Assembly (NCBI GenBank): GCA_023376005.1
Contig: CM042147.1
Location: 116,879,948 to 116,943,947 of the forward strand
Direction: 5' to 3'
Length of the DNA stretch: 64,000 bases
Source: Doryteuthis pealeii
Lineage: Eukaryota > Mollusca > Cephalopoda > Myopsida > Loliginidae
Shown: positions 1 to 10,570 of the stretch, piece by piece
How positions within the stretch are numbered: position 1 is the first letter of the stretch
Layout: each line of letters starts with the position of its first letter
Program-made: the position numbers and the translations under genes
Notes under the pieces: generated by a model
Seen by the model: only the letters and a program-made list of their open reading frames with translations
Database searches by the model: none
Told to the model about the DNA's origin: nothing

Positions 1-349
1 AAAACCAGCAATCCGTGATTCCGAAATTTCCCCCTCAGAACTCCCTGGACGTGCCTGATATAAGCGTCTTAAACAGTGTTATGTCAACGTCAGAAAACAC
101 ATTCTCCACAGATACGGTCACCACGTCTGGATCATCAGAAATGGACATGTACTCTGGGGGTATGCCCCATCAATCTGAACTTATGGCAAGGGACACCAGC
201 CCTTGTTGACCATCAGTCAGTCACAAGTTACTTCGCAGTTAGGGTTCCACACTACCATGAAGCAGGGCTCACCAGCAACGTCGAATTCCACATCATCACC
301 GAGTCGTGAGAGCAGCGACGACAGTGACGACAGTGTACCTTTGGCACAG
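1..349 (+). CDS. TOX: TOX-family HMG-box protein, internal coding exon A (5' end outside window)
   Basis: Partial coding exon of a TOX high-mobility-group-box nuclear DNA-binding protein. The first part reads ...SVIPKFPPQNSLDVPDISVL and ...SSEMDMYSGGMPHQSELMAR, a Ser/Thr/Met-rich segment like the low-complexity N-terminal half of TOX proteins. The second part reads ...SQLGFHTTMKQGSP, then a Ser/Asp-rich acidic run ending SDDSVPLAQ. It ends at a consensus donor (CAG|gtaagt, GT at 350-351) in phase 0, which joins in frame to exon B (LASIKRTAAMEN...). The two parts are not in one frame: the first frame stops at 207-209, and the downstream frame fits only if one base is missing around 200-206. 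Where the exon begins is unknown because the window starts inside or just before it. The family call rests mainly on exon B; the join makes this exon convincing. Confidence 0.8.
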
Positions 350-470
350 GTAAGTGAACGAGGGTTAAAAAAAAAAAAAAAATCTTAAGAGGGGGAAGAA
401 TTTTCTTTTTTTTTTTTTTTTTTTTTCATTATTTGTTTTTTTTTGTTTTTTTTTGATTGCCCATTGCACT

Positions 471-1195
471 TGATAAGTCCTCTAGACGGCATCCAGTGTC
501 TGCACATAGCTGATGAATGAAAGTTTTTGCTGGTTGGTCCACACTGGTGTGTCCATGTGTAGGAGTTCATGAAAAATCACTTATGAGTTCATTCTTACTT
601 CTTCAGCAGTGCTTAGCATGTCTCACTTATCTTTAACAAATATGAGATTTGGATCATCATCATCAACATCATCAAAGCATGGCAACAGCACTAATTCTCC
701 CTCTGCCTCTCTTTCTCTCTCACCATCCGTCCCTATCGGTCATCACTCCTGGCAAGTCCTCTAGACGGCATCCAGTGTCTGAACAAAGCTGAATGTAAGT
801 TTTTGCTGGTCAGCCAACACTGGTGTGTCCATGTGTAGGAGTCCATATGAGAACACTGTTTACAAGTTCGTCCTTACTACTTCAGCAGTGCCCAGCATGT
901 CTCACTTATCTTTAATAAATATGAAACTCGGATCATCATCATCAACATTATCAAGGCATGGCAACAGCACTAATTCTCCCTCTGCCTTTCTCTCTCACCA
1001 TCCGTCCCTATCAGTCATCACTCCTGGCAAGTCCTCTAGACGGCATCCAGTGTCTGCACATAGCTGATGAATGTAAGTTTTTGCTGATTGGCCAACCTTG
1101 GTGTGTCCATATGTAAGAGTTTTGTAGAAGAATGTCACTTATGAGTTTGTCCTTACTTCACCAGCAGTACCCAGCATTTCTTGCTTTCTTACTTG
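471..1195. repeat. R1 repeat, about 2.5 tandem units of 275-279 bp
   Basis: The landmark aagtcctctagacggcatcc recurs at about 475, 754 and 1029. Each unit continues with 'cagtgtctg...agctgatgaatg', a 'tggtgtgtccatgtgtaggagt' type stretch, and a '(atc)n..gcatggcaacagcactaattctccctctgcc' block. Diverged single copies occur near 39170-39400 and 54985-55200, so this is a dispersed cephalopod-type repeat that is locally tandem here. Confidence 0.8.
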
Positions 1196-1199
1196 AATA

Positions 1200-1455
1200 C
1201 TTCAGGGTGGGGTACAGTGGCTTCGGTGTGATCCCAGGGAGCCATCCCCCCAGGCAAACACTTGCCCCTTGATTTAAAGGGGCGGGGCTGGGTTATTACT
1301 CAGTTGCTGAGGCGTCCTCCTTGAGGGGGAATGCCGATGGGATTCGCATTTTTTGTGCCTGCCATTCCATAAGCTTCGGTTTGTGGGTGCTCCCACATTG
1401 AACAACCTTGTGTCATACATGCATAAGTCGGATGCGAAAATAAATACTTGAATAG
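1200..1455 (+). repeat. RA repeat (dispersed, about 250 bp)
   Basis: It contains 'ccccttgatttaaag', 'tgcctgaggcg'-like, 'gagggggaatgccgatggga' and 'gcattttttgtgcct' blocks and ends 'ccttgtgtcatac..gcataagt.ggatgcga'. A second copy in the same orientation lies at 51490-51745. It directly follows R1 here. Function and family are not recognised; it could be the 3' part of a LINE or a composite SINE. Confidence 0.65.
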
Positions 1456-1535
1456 CTTGTGAGATAGGGTAAGGAGCCATACAGCTACTGTTTTGTAGGA
1501 TGCTCCTTACAGGATTTGGTAAAAATAGAGAAAGA

Positions 1536-1579
<44 letters not shown>

Positions 1580-1918
1580 AATTTAAATGTCCCTTAGGAG
1601 ATTGTTGTCTCCCCAAAAAATGAAAATACCTACATCGGTTTTACCTCAACAACTTTATCACGCCGTTTAACTATTCATATGACAGATAATAGCTACATTT
1701 CACAACATCTGCCCCCACTCTAATTACCGAAATATCCTAACAGAAAATACACATATTCTGCACAAAGAAAAAATAAACAAAAACTCCAAATACTAGAAGC
1801 TTTATACATAAAACAATACAAACCATCCTTAAATAAAAATTAATATTCAATGCAGTACTCACATTTTAAAATGCCTATAACACTTTTCCTATCAATATAT
1901 ATAAAAGTAAGTAAGTAA
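1456..1918. other. Gene-free AT-rich stretch with (AT)n at about 1540-1575
   Basis: One microsatellite followed by AT-rich sequence. No open frame, TIR or tRNA-like motif is visible. Confidence 0.7.
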
Positions 1919-2156
1919 AGTCGTCGGGGCGGCCTAATGTCGGTATCAGCCAGACAGCAAGGGAGTCTATCCCCTTTTCACTAGCGCTAGACCAAGGAGA
2001 TTATTTTTAGCGTCTGAGGTGGAGCGCCACACCTGCCATCAGCTCCTTACTTTACCGCACAGATCCCTGTGCTACTCATAACGCTGAGTTGGCGAGGGCC
2101 GGTATCGAACTAGGAACCTTGTGGTTTCTAGCCAAACGCTCTACCAGCTGATCTAA
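1919..2156 (-). mobile_element. tRNA-derived SINE (SINE-1), antisense
   Basis: Read on the - strand it begins with a tRNA-like head. A box A region (tagatcagctggtagagcg) is followed about 35 nt later by box B (ggttc..agttcgatacc), then a body ending in 'aggccgccccgacga'. Closely similar copies lie at 53750-53956 and 55863-56091. The 55863 copy keeps a pairable acceptor stem (GGGCCAG/CTGGCCC). tRNA-related SINEs are well known in cephalopods. Confidence 0.82.
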
Positions 2157-3002
2157 AGTAATCTACAGACACATCTCATCAATGCGGCTCAACTTTTTAA
2201 CAGCTATCTCTAGTCGGGAGTGAAACCCGACAGAATTTTCGTCTGCCAAGTTCCTTACCCTTGCGGCCATAAGCGACTTTTTTTTTCCCCCAAATTCAGC
2301 CAGTCTAGGAGAATGACAACTGAATTCAAAGCCAAGAGGTAGAATCCTTGTGGCAGTCCAACACTGTCTTTAAATTCATTGTAGCATCTCCTATGATGAC
2401 ACAACCCTAGCCCTTCCCTTGGACAACATTGGTGGCAAGGAGACCTGCTGCATGGGCAATTATCTTCCATAGAACATTACCATGCATGTGTTCATACCGA
2501 GACTAATAGATGCAACCATTTGTCTATATGTGATAAAAGCCTACTGAAATTGACAACCATGTCATGGGATAGCTGAAGTATGGATGATCAAAAATGAGAA
2601 ACCTGATGTTACTCACAATGGCAAAAGTCTGTTCTTAACATTAGAATGTTGGGATACTCTAATATGCTCATAAGGTCATTAACCATCTTACCATCAGCAA
2701 CCTTTGAGCACCTTTTGATTTCCATGTTTCCAAACACACGTGGGCATGCCTAAAATCAGAAAACATAGCTCACATGACTTTCGAAATATTTTTTCATGCT
2801 CAGAGTTGCCGAGGCATGGAATAAATTGCCTGCATCTGTTGTAGGCTGCCGAAACTCTGTATCTTTCAAAACCTCATACTTCCTGTAATTCAACAAAACT
2901 ATGCCTGATATTCACCCCCTCCATCACATATGCACGTGCACGCACATGTATATTATTACTGTGCGCTATTCATGTTCCTGATATTAGTACATTATTCCTG
3001 TT
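2157..3002. other. Gene-free stretch, nothing recognised
   Basis: About 850 bp of moderate composition without microsatellites, TIRs or a credible open frame. It may be unique intron sequence or an old degraded repeat. Confidence 0.6.
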
Positions 3003-3576
3003 GGCTGGGGCGTTAGAATACACCGACTGCACCTCTGCAGAGGGGTAAGACTCCCCCAATGGGGCCACCTGTTGGCCCTGGGTGGCGACCCGTGATGCTT
3101 AAGGATAGAACCCAGGTGGCTGAGCTGTCCATGACTTGCAATATTCCACTTTTGGGCTTTTCTTGGGCTAGACGGCGGTCGGAGATGCCCCCTCCGATCA
3201 ATCGACTGGCCACGTCAAGCCCTAGCACCTATATGATTTTCCCAACCCTATTGCCCTTTATCAACCTCTAATCCTTCTTATCATATGGCTGAGGGTCTAC
3301 ATGTCCTGGGAATGATGTTAAACTCTATCAGATGGTGAGGTTCCAGTTCTGGAGGTTTGGGGATTGTGGAGCACTCTTTCATTACCATTGCTCCCTGATC
3401 CACTCTGACCCAGAGTGGTAGTACCTGTTAAGGTCCCATCCATGGTTGAATAGAAAAACATGAGTTTATAAACAAAATTGTATTATGCATTAAGAATTGA
3501 TTTATTTCACAACTTTATCGGCATTAAATGACCCACAGAGTTTGATATGCCGTAGAAAAACAAACCAAACCAAACC
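3003..3576 (+). mobile_element. R3 element, near full-length copy (about 570 bp)
   Basis: It begins 'ggctggggcgttagaata..ctgcacctctgcagaggggtaag', has a GC-rich middle (ctccgatcaatcgactgg) and ends with 'taaatgacccac..gagtttgatatgccgt' plus a (aacca)n-like tail. Other copies: 5864-6152 (3' half), 40335-40600 (5' half), 50697-51262 (- strand, near complete), 62400-62695 (- strand, right-arm copy) and an interrupted one at 35080-35890. The tail alone recurs near 8000, 10640, 21045 and 41330. It is probably the 3' end of a LINE or a LINE-mobilised SINE; no tRNA-like head was found. Confidence 0.75.
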
Positions 3577-4008
3577 AATTATTCTATGTACTATAGATGA
3601 GCCTTTGATGAGTTGTGGTGCACCTGAGCACCGTACACAATAAATCTCATTATTCCTTGTCATAATTGAATAGATTTGACAAAAAATATACTTTACAACT
3701 TACTCTGAAAATACCAGGGTTATTATTTCCTCTATTTTCTTACAAAATGATGTTCATAAATTTTATGGTAATATCTAGGATAGGAATAACATTCTATTAT
3801 GAAAATAAAGCAAGATTGTGCCTGGGTACAACTGAATGAGTGACACCCAATATGTAAATATATATAAAAATGTAATGAATAAACATAATAAATATATATA
3901 AAAAAAGTAAAATATAAAAAAATACAATAATATAAATAATATATATAAAAAAAGTTTTTTAAAAAGTAAATATATATAAATATATGTAAAAAAGTAAAAT
4001 TGGAGGAA
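3577..4008. other. Gene-free AT-rich stretch
   Basis: It contains short 'tatataaa' repeats between about 3850 and 3990. No gene or recognisable element is seen. Confidence 0.6.
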
Positions 4009-4380
4009 TTGGTCTATTGTCAGTATCAGCTTGACACTGAGAGAGGCTATCCCCTTTTCACTAGCACTAGACCAGGTAGATTGTTTTTTTATTGAGGTGA
4101 AGCATCACACCTACCATCTGCTCCACACAGATCAGATTATAAAAGCTGTACTATTCATCTGTTGAGTTGATAAAGACTAGTATCAAACCCAGAACATTGC
4201 AATTCTAGTTAATCAATTAGTTATTTTTTTTAGTTGATAAGTACTGTGTGGTTGGAGATTCATCTGATGAGTTGATAAAGACAAACATTGCAATTCTTAG
4301 TTGTATCAATTAGTTATTTTTTTTAGTTGATAAGTACTGTGTGGTTGGAGATTCGATTCCAACCTTAATGACTAAAAAAT
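4009..4380 (-). mobile_element. Degenerate SINE-1 with local duplication of its head
   Basis: It matches SINE-1 landmarks (ctattgtcagtatcagc, ctatccccttttcactagcactagacca, gagttgataaagactagtatcaaaccc). The tRNA-like end is duplicated: 'attagttattttttttagtt' and 'gataagtactgtgtggttgg' occur twice within about 110 bp. Confidence 0.6.
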
Positions 4381-4416
4381 ATTGTCTTAATTGAAGAGTA
4401 GTATTATATGTGTTAT

Positions 4417-4526
4417 TCGGACTATTGTCCCCATCTTCATTGTTATTTGTACAATGTTTAGGAAATAATAACCCTGGTATTTTCAATTAACAATGAAGAT
4501 GGGGACAATAGTCCGAATAACGCAGA
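4417..4526. repeat. Small foldback, 'gactattgtccccatcttc' family
   Basis: Inverted arms 'ttattcggactattgtcccc' and 'ggggacaatagtccgaataa' are separated by about 40 bp. Larger members of the same family lie at 8545-8870, 10196-10570, 20712-20960 and 59440-59720. Confidence 0.75.
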
Positions 4527-4888
4527 TAATACTAATCTTCAAGCCTCATCTCAAATATTCAGAAAAATTGAAAAGTAGTTTATAGAATTATGTTCAGAGT
4601 GATTAAAAAAAAAAAAAAAAAAAAAAAAGAATGTTCTAACACCCTTATAGGAGCACCTTTATGATATAATTTCAAACAGTTTCCATGCGTCCACTATCCC
4701 TATTAACACATTTTTTTTAAATGTCAATATTTCTATGGGGGTATCTTAATTAGAAAAGAAGAACTGATATTGCAGAAACCATCTGTGGAAGATTCCAGTA
4801 ATGTATTGACAGGGGTGGTGAACAGGTGGAGACATTAAAATCATATCTGAAAGGAGCTACTATATATATATATATATATATATAAGTC

Positions 4889-4934
4889 ATCCACAGACAC
4901 ATGTTTCGGTGTTTCACACCTCTTTAGTGTGGCT
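4889..4934 (-). ncRNA. Broken hammerhead ribozyme motif (core G5 changed to A)
   Basis: On the - strand: stem I CCACA/TGTGG (five pairs), core CTAAAGA instead of CTGANGA, stem II GGTGT-GAA-ACACC, GAA, stem III ACA-TG-TGT and a cleavage triplet GTC. All three stems can form, but the invariant G5 is A, so catalysis should be lost. It sits next to a (TA)n tract (4861-4883). The right arm carries the same motif with the same change at 63622-63668. Confidence 0.62.
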
Positions 4935-5292
4935 AGACACAACAACTATCCTTGGCTAGGGTTGAACTCCGACTGACTGTTTGCCAGCCTGCAATCTTAT
5001 CCCCTCAGCCACTGACAGCTGCTGTAGCGGGGCTGGTGTTTTAAACTATTAAATACATAGGTTTGTTTATATATTTTACGATACGAAGAGATCTAGTTTG
5101 TGAGCAAACGATCATTACTTATATGCTTAGTAGTGAAAGTTAATTTAAATCACCAATTAGAGAGCTCATACCAAATTTATGGGATTTTTTTTTTTTTTTT
5201 TTTAAATGTATATTTGTGATAAACAAGTATGAAAAATTAGTTGATAAATAGTTAGGGAAAAACAATTAAATCTTTGATTTCTTCTATTATAG

Positions 5293-5405
5293 CTTGCCAG
5301 CATTAAGCGGACTGCAGCTATGGAAAATTCTATGGATACCTGTTCATCAAAAAAACAAAAGACCCCAAAAAAGAAGAAGAAAAAGGATCCAAATGAACCT
5401 CAGAA
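5293..5405 (+). CDS. TOX: TOX-family exon B: basic NLS and start of the HMG box
   Basis: A 113-nt exon with a good acceptor (tttgatttcttctattatag before 5293) and donor (AA|gtaag, GT at 5406). It begins in phase 0 and ends in phase 2, two bases into the next codon. The translation starts LASIKRTAAMENSMDTCSS, continues with a lysine-rich KKQKTPKKKKKK stretch and ends DPNEPQ(K). KKKKKKDPNEPQK is the hallmark leading into the HMG box of TOX, TOX2, TOX3 and TOX4. The poly-lysine run is the nuclear localisation signal and DPNEPQK opens helix 1 of the HMG domain, which bends DNA in the nucleus. The next exon should encode the remaining box, but nothing like it is visible downstream. A reverse-complement copy of this exon lies at 63160-63270. 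Confidence 0.93.
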
Positions 5406-5577
5406 GTAAGTGTTTTTTTTGTTTGTTTTTTGACATTGAAATTTTATTTGATTAGTTGAAAACAATTTTGGATGATGTTGAAAAAAAAGTTTCATCTGTT
5501 AAAGACATTCTTGCTTGTATTGTATCACCCATTCAAATTTACATCAGTTTTAAAGTTAACCTAATATACAAGTATAT

Positions 5578-6620
5578 ACAGTCGTACCTTGACTTACAAA
5601 TGCTCCAACTTAGAAGTTTTCTGAGTTATGAGCCGTCACTCTGTCAATTTTTTTTTTTTGCCTTGTGTTGAGAGCTAAAATTTGAGGTACGAGTGAGCTT
5701 CACATACGCTTATGTTAATAAGTTAGCTAAAAACATTTAAGTTTCTAAATTTATTACAGCAAAGAAAAAATAAACATTAAAACATATTACAGCCGAACCA
5801 ACCAACCTGTATAAAATATTTTGCATGAATCAAAGCCCAATGCTAGAAAGTTATTTTACTGCCCTGTCGGCTGGGGCATTAGAATGGAATGACGTTAAAC
5901 TTTATCTGATGGTGAGGTTCCAGTTCTAGAGGTTTGGGGAATGTGGAGCACCTCTTCATCACCATTGCTCCTGGTCCACTCTGACCCTGAGTGGTAGTAC
6001 CTGTTAGGGTCCCATCTATGGGTTGAATAGAAAAACATGAGTTTATAAACAAAATTGTATTATGCATTAAGATTGAATTTATTTCACAACTTTATCAGCA
6101 TTAAATGACCCACGAGGTTGATATGCCGTAAAACAAAACAAACCAAACCAAAGTTATTTTACTTCAATAAAATACAAACAGAAGTTTTAAAATACAGAGG
6201 AACAGTTAGTGACTTACAAGTGTCCGAATTTACGAGTTTTCCGAATTATCAGTTGATTTCTGTTTGTGTTGTGAATTAAATTTCAAGTGACGAGCGAGCT
6301 TCAGATACGCATATAAGTTCACAAAAGCATTTAAGTTTTCAAATTTATTACGCCAAAGAAAAATATCATTTGTAAAAAAAAACAAAAACATAAAACAAAT
6401 TACAGCATATACTTCATTGAATTCTATTTTATTGTTTTCATACAATACAGTGCTGATTTTTTCTTATTAAAAAAACATAAAAATTATTAGAGTGTTTTGA
6501 ACGACGAGCGAGCTTCAGATATGCTTATAAGTTCACAAAAACATTAAAGTTTCCAAATTTATTACAGCAAAGAAAAATATTATTTATGGAAAAAATATGA
6601 TTAGGGTGAGTGTGAATACT
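5578..6620. mobile_element. Repeat with 'gtacctTgacttacaa' units, interrupted by an R3 copy
   Basis: Units beginning 'gtcgtaccttgacttacaa' (5580), 'agtgacttacaagtgtccg' (about 6208) and a third partial unit near 6485 share 'gacgagcgagcttcagatac' and 'aaatttattacagcaaagaaa' blocks. An R3 3' half sits between them (5864-6152). It looks like a non-autonomous DNA transposon family with nested insertion; the superfamily is not determined. Confidence 0.55.
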
Positions 6621-6846
6621 GACTCCACACTAAGATGGCAATTGCCTTGTTCTCCATCATCATCAGGCTGCATTGACGGCACAGATTCCCATGACTCCTT
6701 CTCGCCACCCATCCCTATCGGTCATCTTTGCTGTGATATGCGAGATCAAATCCTTGCAAAATAGATTTTTGTTTTAGATTTCCTTATTAATTTTTAATTG
6801 AGGAAATATTAGTCAAAGTCTAAATAGGATAATAATTATTATCATT

Positions 6847-6982
6847 AGGGTAATAATCTTATTGATATTGATAATATCACAAGGCAAAATAATTGTATTG
6901 GTAAATACAATCACAGATTTATCATTAGGGTAATAATCTTATTGATATTGATAATATCACAAGGCAAAATAATTGTATTGGT
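6847..6982. repeat. Direct tandem duplication, about 73-bp period
   Basis: The block running from 'atcattagggtaataatc' to 'aattgtattggta' occurs twice in a row. The same duplication is present in the right arm (about 61320-61450), so it predates the arm duplication or is shared by both haplotypes. Confidence 0.85.
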
Positions 6983-7935
6983 AATTATGACATTAATGAT
7001 TAGTTATAATTAGAATGAAATAGATAATAATTAATGAAATAATTGTAAGCTGTGCAATAACTGTAACCATGGCACAACTAAATTATGGTCAGTGATTTCA
7101 ATAAAACTATTGACAGCTATATGAACATTAGTCCGACTATAGTATGGCATCATTGTCGATTGTCAATTGGTAAGTGCTAGAACCCTGCTGCTGTTGCTGG
7201 AAGATAATTCTGTATTTGTCTTCTATCCTATTCGCTTCAAATATGGTTGGCATCCTTCCGTCCACGGAAGACGAAGAAGATAGTGGCCAATTTTTTTTTT
7301 TTTTTTTTTTAACTAAATGGCCTGAGCGGGTTCATATGCAGGATGAGCTGTTGCCCAAACAGCAACCCCCCCCCTCCTCTCCACACTGATCCAAAGGAAA
7401 GGTTAAAAAAAAAACAATTCAGTTTGGCAGCGGTAGTGTCGCAGGAGTTGCTAGGTAGCACTGGATTTTAGCGTCACACTCCAAATATAACTGTCAATTA
7501 ACAATAATAATTCTGGCAACAGAAGTAGGTTGTTGTTGTTTGTTTGTTTTTTTTTTGGTGGGGGGTTAAAATTTGTGATGCTGCTGTTTTTTACCTATTG
7601 TTAACAAGACAAGTGCTTCTCAAGAGACTTGTCTGCTTGATTGGTTTGTCTTTGCAATCAGGTGAATACTGCCCCTTTAAACAACCTTTTCTATTAGTCT
7701 AGTTAATCTTTGGTTCAACTTATATTAGAGATATATCTTCCATTGGTTTGAAAATCACATAGGCGAGAAACTGACAGTTAAGTACAGTGCTATTATTCTT
7801 ATTCAAAAAATATGGTATGGGGGCTGGAAGAGATTATTGCCATTCCAGTTTATTTCAATTGGGAAAATTGATTTGATATATAAAGGAAATTGAATTATGA
7901 GTGGAATGAATTAAACTCGTGCATCAAGGTACCAC

Positions 7936-7989
<54 letters not shown>

Positions 7990-8544
7990 CAAGATTTGGC
8001 TGTAAATAAACCACAAGGGTTGATATGCCATTAAACCAAATCTTTTTCTTTGTCAATGCACTTAATCCAACACTTCTATTAACTACACAGATCAGCCAAT
8101 TCGTTATATAGCGAAAATTTTCAGATAAAAATTAAGCTAATAACAGAGTAGACGATAGACATGAAGGTACCTTCATGAATATACACTGTACGGCTTCACA
8201 TATTAATAAGCGCATCGATAAGCCTGCGTGTGTATATATGTATACAGTAGGTAAACTGTATGCAGTTATTTTTCTGTCTGGCTTTTAGATGAGAGTACCA
8301 TTTCTCTTTTGTGATAATAATACTTCTCTTACTTTGTTCTTTCATGTGAAGACTTTGCAGTTCATGGCATTTCTTTTGCTTCACTTACCATTTTCAAAGA
8401 TTCTTCAGAAATATGCAATTAAGAAGCAGCCATCTTAATTTTCTACATTCAAAGGATTACTTACTCAAAATACTTATTTGTGAGACTTTGGCTTTATGGT
8501 TTTTATAAGAATAGAATTGTACTGACTAATGTATATTTTATTAT
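6983..8544. other. Gene-free stretch with (TA)n at 7945-7981 and an R3-type tail at about 8000-8045
   Basis: It contains poly-T near 7291-7310 and a C-rich run near 7366. The 7170-7400 segment has its own mirrored copy in the right arm (about 60880-61110). No supportable gene was found. Confidence 0.6.
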
Positions 8545-8870
8545 TATTATTATTCATATTATTGTCCTCATCTTCATTGTTATCTGTATAATGTTTCGGA
8601 CGATGTGCCTTCGGGCCTTCTTCAGGTATTTCTTGTTAGTTCCGAGTCCGAGATGGAAACCGTCTCGGACTCAGAAACCTTCTTTTCGTAATTGGGTTCC
8701 CGAGTTCGAAAAGAAGGTTCCCAAGTCCAAGATGGTTCCTGAGTTCAACAAGAAATACCTGAAGAAGGCCAGAGGGCACATCAGATGAAACGTTGTACAG
8801 ATAACAATGAAGATGAGGACAATAGTCAGAATAATACAAATAGTACTAATCATCAAGGCTCATCTAAAAA
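8545..8870. mobile_element. Penelope-like foldback with degenerate hammerhead ends
   Basis: A long palindrome: 'attgtcctcatcttcattgt' on the left pairs with 'acaatgaagatgaggacaat' on the right, with mirrored 'cttcaggtatttcttgt'/'acaagaaatacctgaag' inside. Each arm carries 'cctgaagaaggcc...gaaac', a form of the hammerhead core CTGANGA...GAAA with a poorly pairing stem II. Such ends are known from Penelope-like retroelements. The right arm carries the mirrored copy. Confidence 0.6.
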
Positions 8871-10195
8871 ATTCAGAGAAATAGTATATATTATTATTTA
8901 CTTCACTCCTTGTGAGTTTTTCACACCAGCATAAGCTGATGATCTTTCACTAGAGTCTAAGTGACAACAAGTCTCCTCAGGTCTCCAGGACTCTTCTAAG
9001 TTTTCAAGCCGAAACAATGAGAATTAGTCTCAATTCTTCCTTTGCTTTCCAATTCATCCAGTCTTTTTATTATTATTATGAGTTTTTCCCACTAGCCTAA
9101 GGTGATGTCCTTTGTCTGAGTTTTTCACACAAACATTTGTCACTGGAGTCTGAGTGATAACAAGTCTCCTACAACAGAAAGTCAAGGCTTTCTGTCTATA
9201 GCTTTTCACAAATATATATACGTTAGGGAATAGAATTTTTTTTAAGACGGTCTTTATTTCTTATCAGTATTTGTGCAATTTGAATTTTTTATAACTTAGA
9301 AATTGTTTCTATTATAGACAAAAAACAAAGGTTATGCAAGTTTAAAATTGCAAAAGGACTTTATATAAGGCCAGTGCAAAAGTTCATATGGTACTCTGTA
9401 ACAAAAGAAAAAAAGAAAGAAAAAACAGAAACTGAATGCTTTGTAAGGAACAGTTCCTTTTTTTTTTTTTTCATGAAAATGCTGAAAAATTTTGCACACG
9501 CATATATATATATATATATATTGGCAAGACACTACCAGAGATCGAATCAAATGGAAAAAAACAGATTCACATGCTGTCATCATCAGATACGATGGACAGC
9601 AAGTAATAATAATATATATATTGTATTTACTTTTGATTTTTTATATATATATACATATATATATATATAATGTATAAATATATCTTTAGCACTTTTGATC
9701 CTATGTCTATAGGTGCCTGTTCCTAGGCAGCATCTCTTCACTTGAAAAGGCCGAAGACAAGGGCGATGATGTCATTAATGCAAAAGGACTCTGACTGCTT
9801 CTTTATCGAGTAATACATTCCATTGCTTTTCCATTGCCTTTAATGGCATGTGAAGTTTTCTGAATCAATATTTCATCATTTTGCTGAATACCAAAAATTG
9901 CCCATTAGACATTGATTTCTCTTCTTCCTTTTTCTTTTATATTAACCAACAGCAAAGACCTAAACTTAGCACTTTCTTAAGTAGTTCATATTGCTATGTG
10001 TGAATGAACACATATGCATATTTCCTCTGTGTTGTGTGTGCATGTGTGTGTGTGTGTGTGCTCATGCATGTGTATCTATGTGTTCTTTGATATATGTATA
10101 CTTTTGTGAGTGTGTATGTATGTGTGCTTATTTATTTGTGTGTGTGCATGTATATATGATCTATGTGTTAAACAGATCATATGGGTTTTATTTGG
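8871..10195. other. Gene-free stretch with short (TA)n and (TG)n tracts
   Basis: (TA)n lies near 9504-9520 and 9640-9670, poly-T near 9460, and (TG)n near 10044-10060. It contains sequence mirrored in the right arm but no credible gene. Confidence 0.6.
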
Positions 10196-10570
10196 ATTAT
10201 TCAGACTATTGTCCTCATCTTCATTGTTATCTGTACAACGTTTCGGCCAGTGTGCCTTCCGGCCTTCTTTAGGTATTTCTTGTCAGACTCGGGAACCATC
10301 TCGGACGGGAACCTCTTGTCGTAATTGGGAACCATCACAGAACTTTGAACCTAACCCTTTATTCAGTCCACAGGGGCATCCTGTTCTCATTCCGCTAACC
10401 ATAGCAGGGGTACAGGTGTTAAACTGTGTTAATTATTATTCTATGTTACTGCTGCCCCTGACCAGGATTGAACCTGCAGGTTCCCGAGTTCGACAATAAA
10501 TACCTGAAGAAGGCAGGAGAAGTTACCAAATTCAAAGAAGGTTCCCAAGTTTACAAAGATGGGGAAAATC
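10196..10570. mobile_element. Penelope-like foldback family member, arms interrupted
   Basis: The left arm 'gactattgtcctcatcttc...gtacaacgtttcgg..cttctttaggtatttcttgtc' faces a right-hand 'cgacaataaatacctgaagaaggc'. Unrelated sequence (about 10340-10480) lies inside. The right contig of the scaffold (57993) begins exactly at this family's 'cgaaacgttgtacag' end, suggesting that the foldback broke the assembly. Confidence 0.5.

Larger units (their letters stand above)
350..5292 (+). other. TOX intron between exons A and B (about 4.9 kb)
   Basis: Bounded by gtaagt at 350 and a polypyrimidine-AG acceptor at 5292. It holds the R1, SINE and R3 repeats listed separately, a poly-A tract near 367 and a poly-T tract near 405-426. 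No other coding sequence is visible. Confidence 0.8.
4576..10246 (+). repeat. Left arm of a large inverted duplication (contains TOX exon B)
   Basis: The reverse complement of 57993-64000 follows this interval from end to end. Matched landmarks include a gene-free stretch with a tetra-A/T run at 4576, the exon B copy, the duplicated 'attagggtaataatcttatt' block (6847-6982 against 61320-61450), the foldback (8545-8870 against 59440-59720) and the 'gttcctaggcagcatctcttc' segment (about 9720 against 58530). The arms differ by many small indels and one SINE insertion in the right arm. Confidence 0.9.

Noticed and set aside
2100..2156. Functional tRNA gene on the - strand
   Set aside because: Box A and B are present but the acceptor and anticodon arms are poor, and the same head occurs with the same body in several SINE copies.
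9520..9610. 'tctgatgatgac' near 9580 (- strand) as another hammerhead
   Set aside because: The core-like word CTGATGA is present but no stem II or GAA follows.
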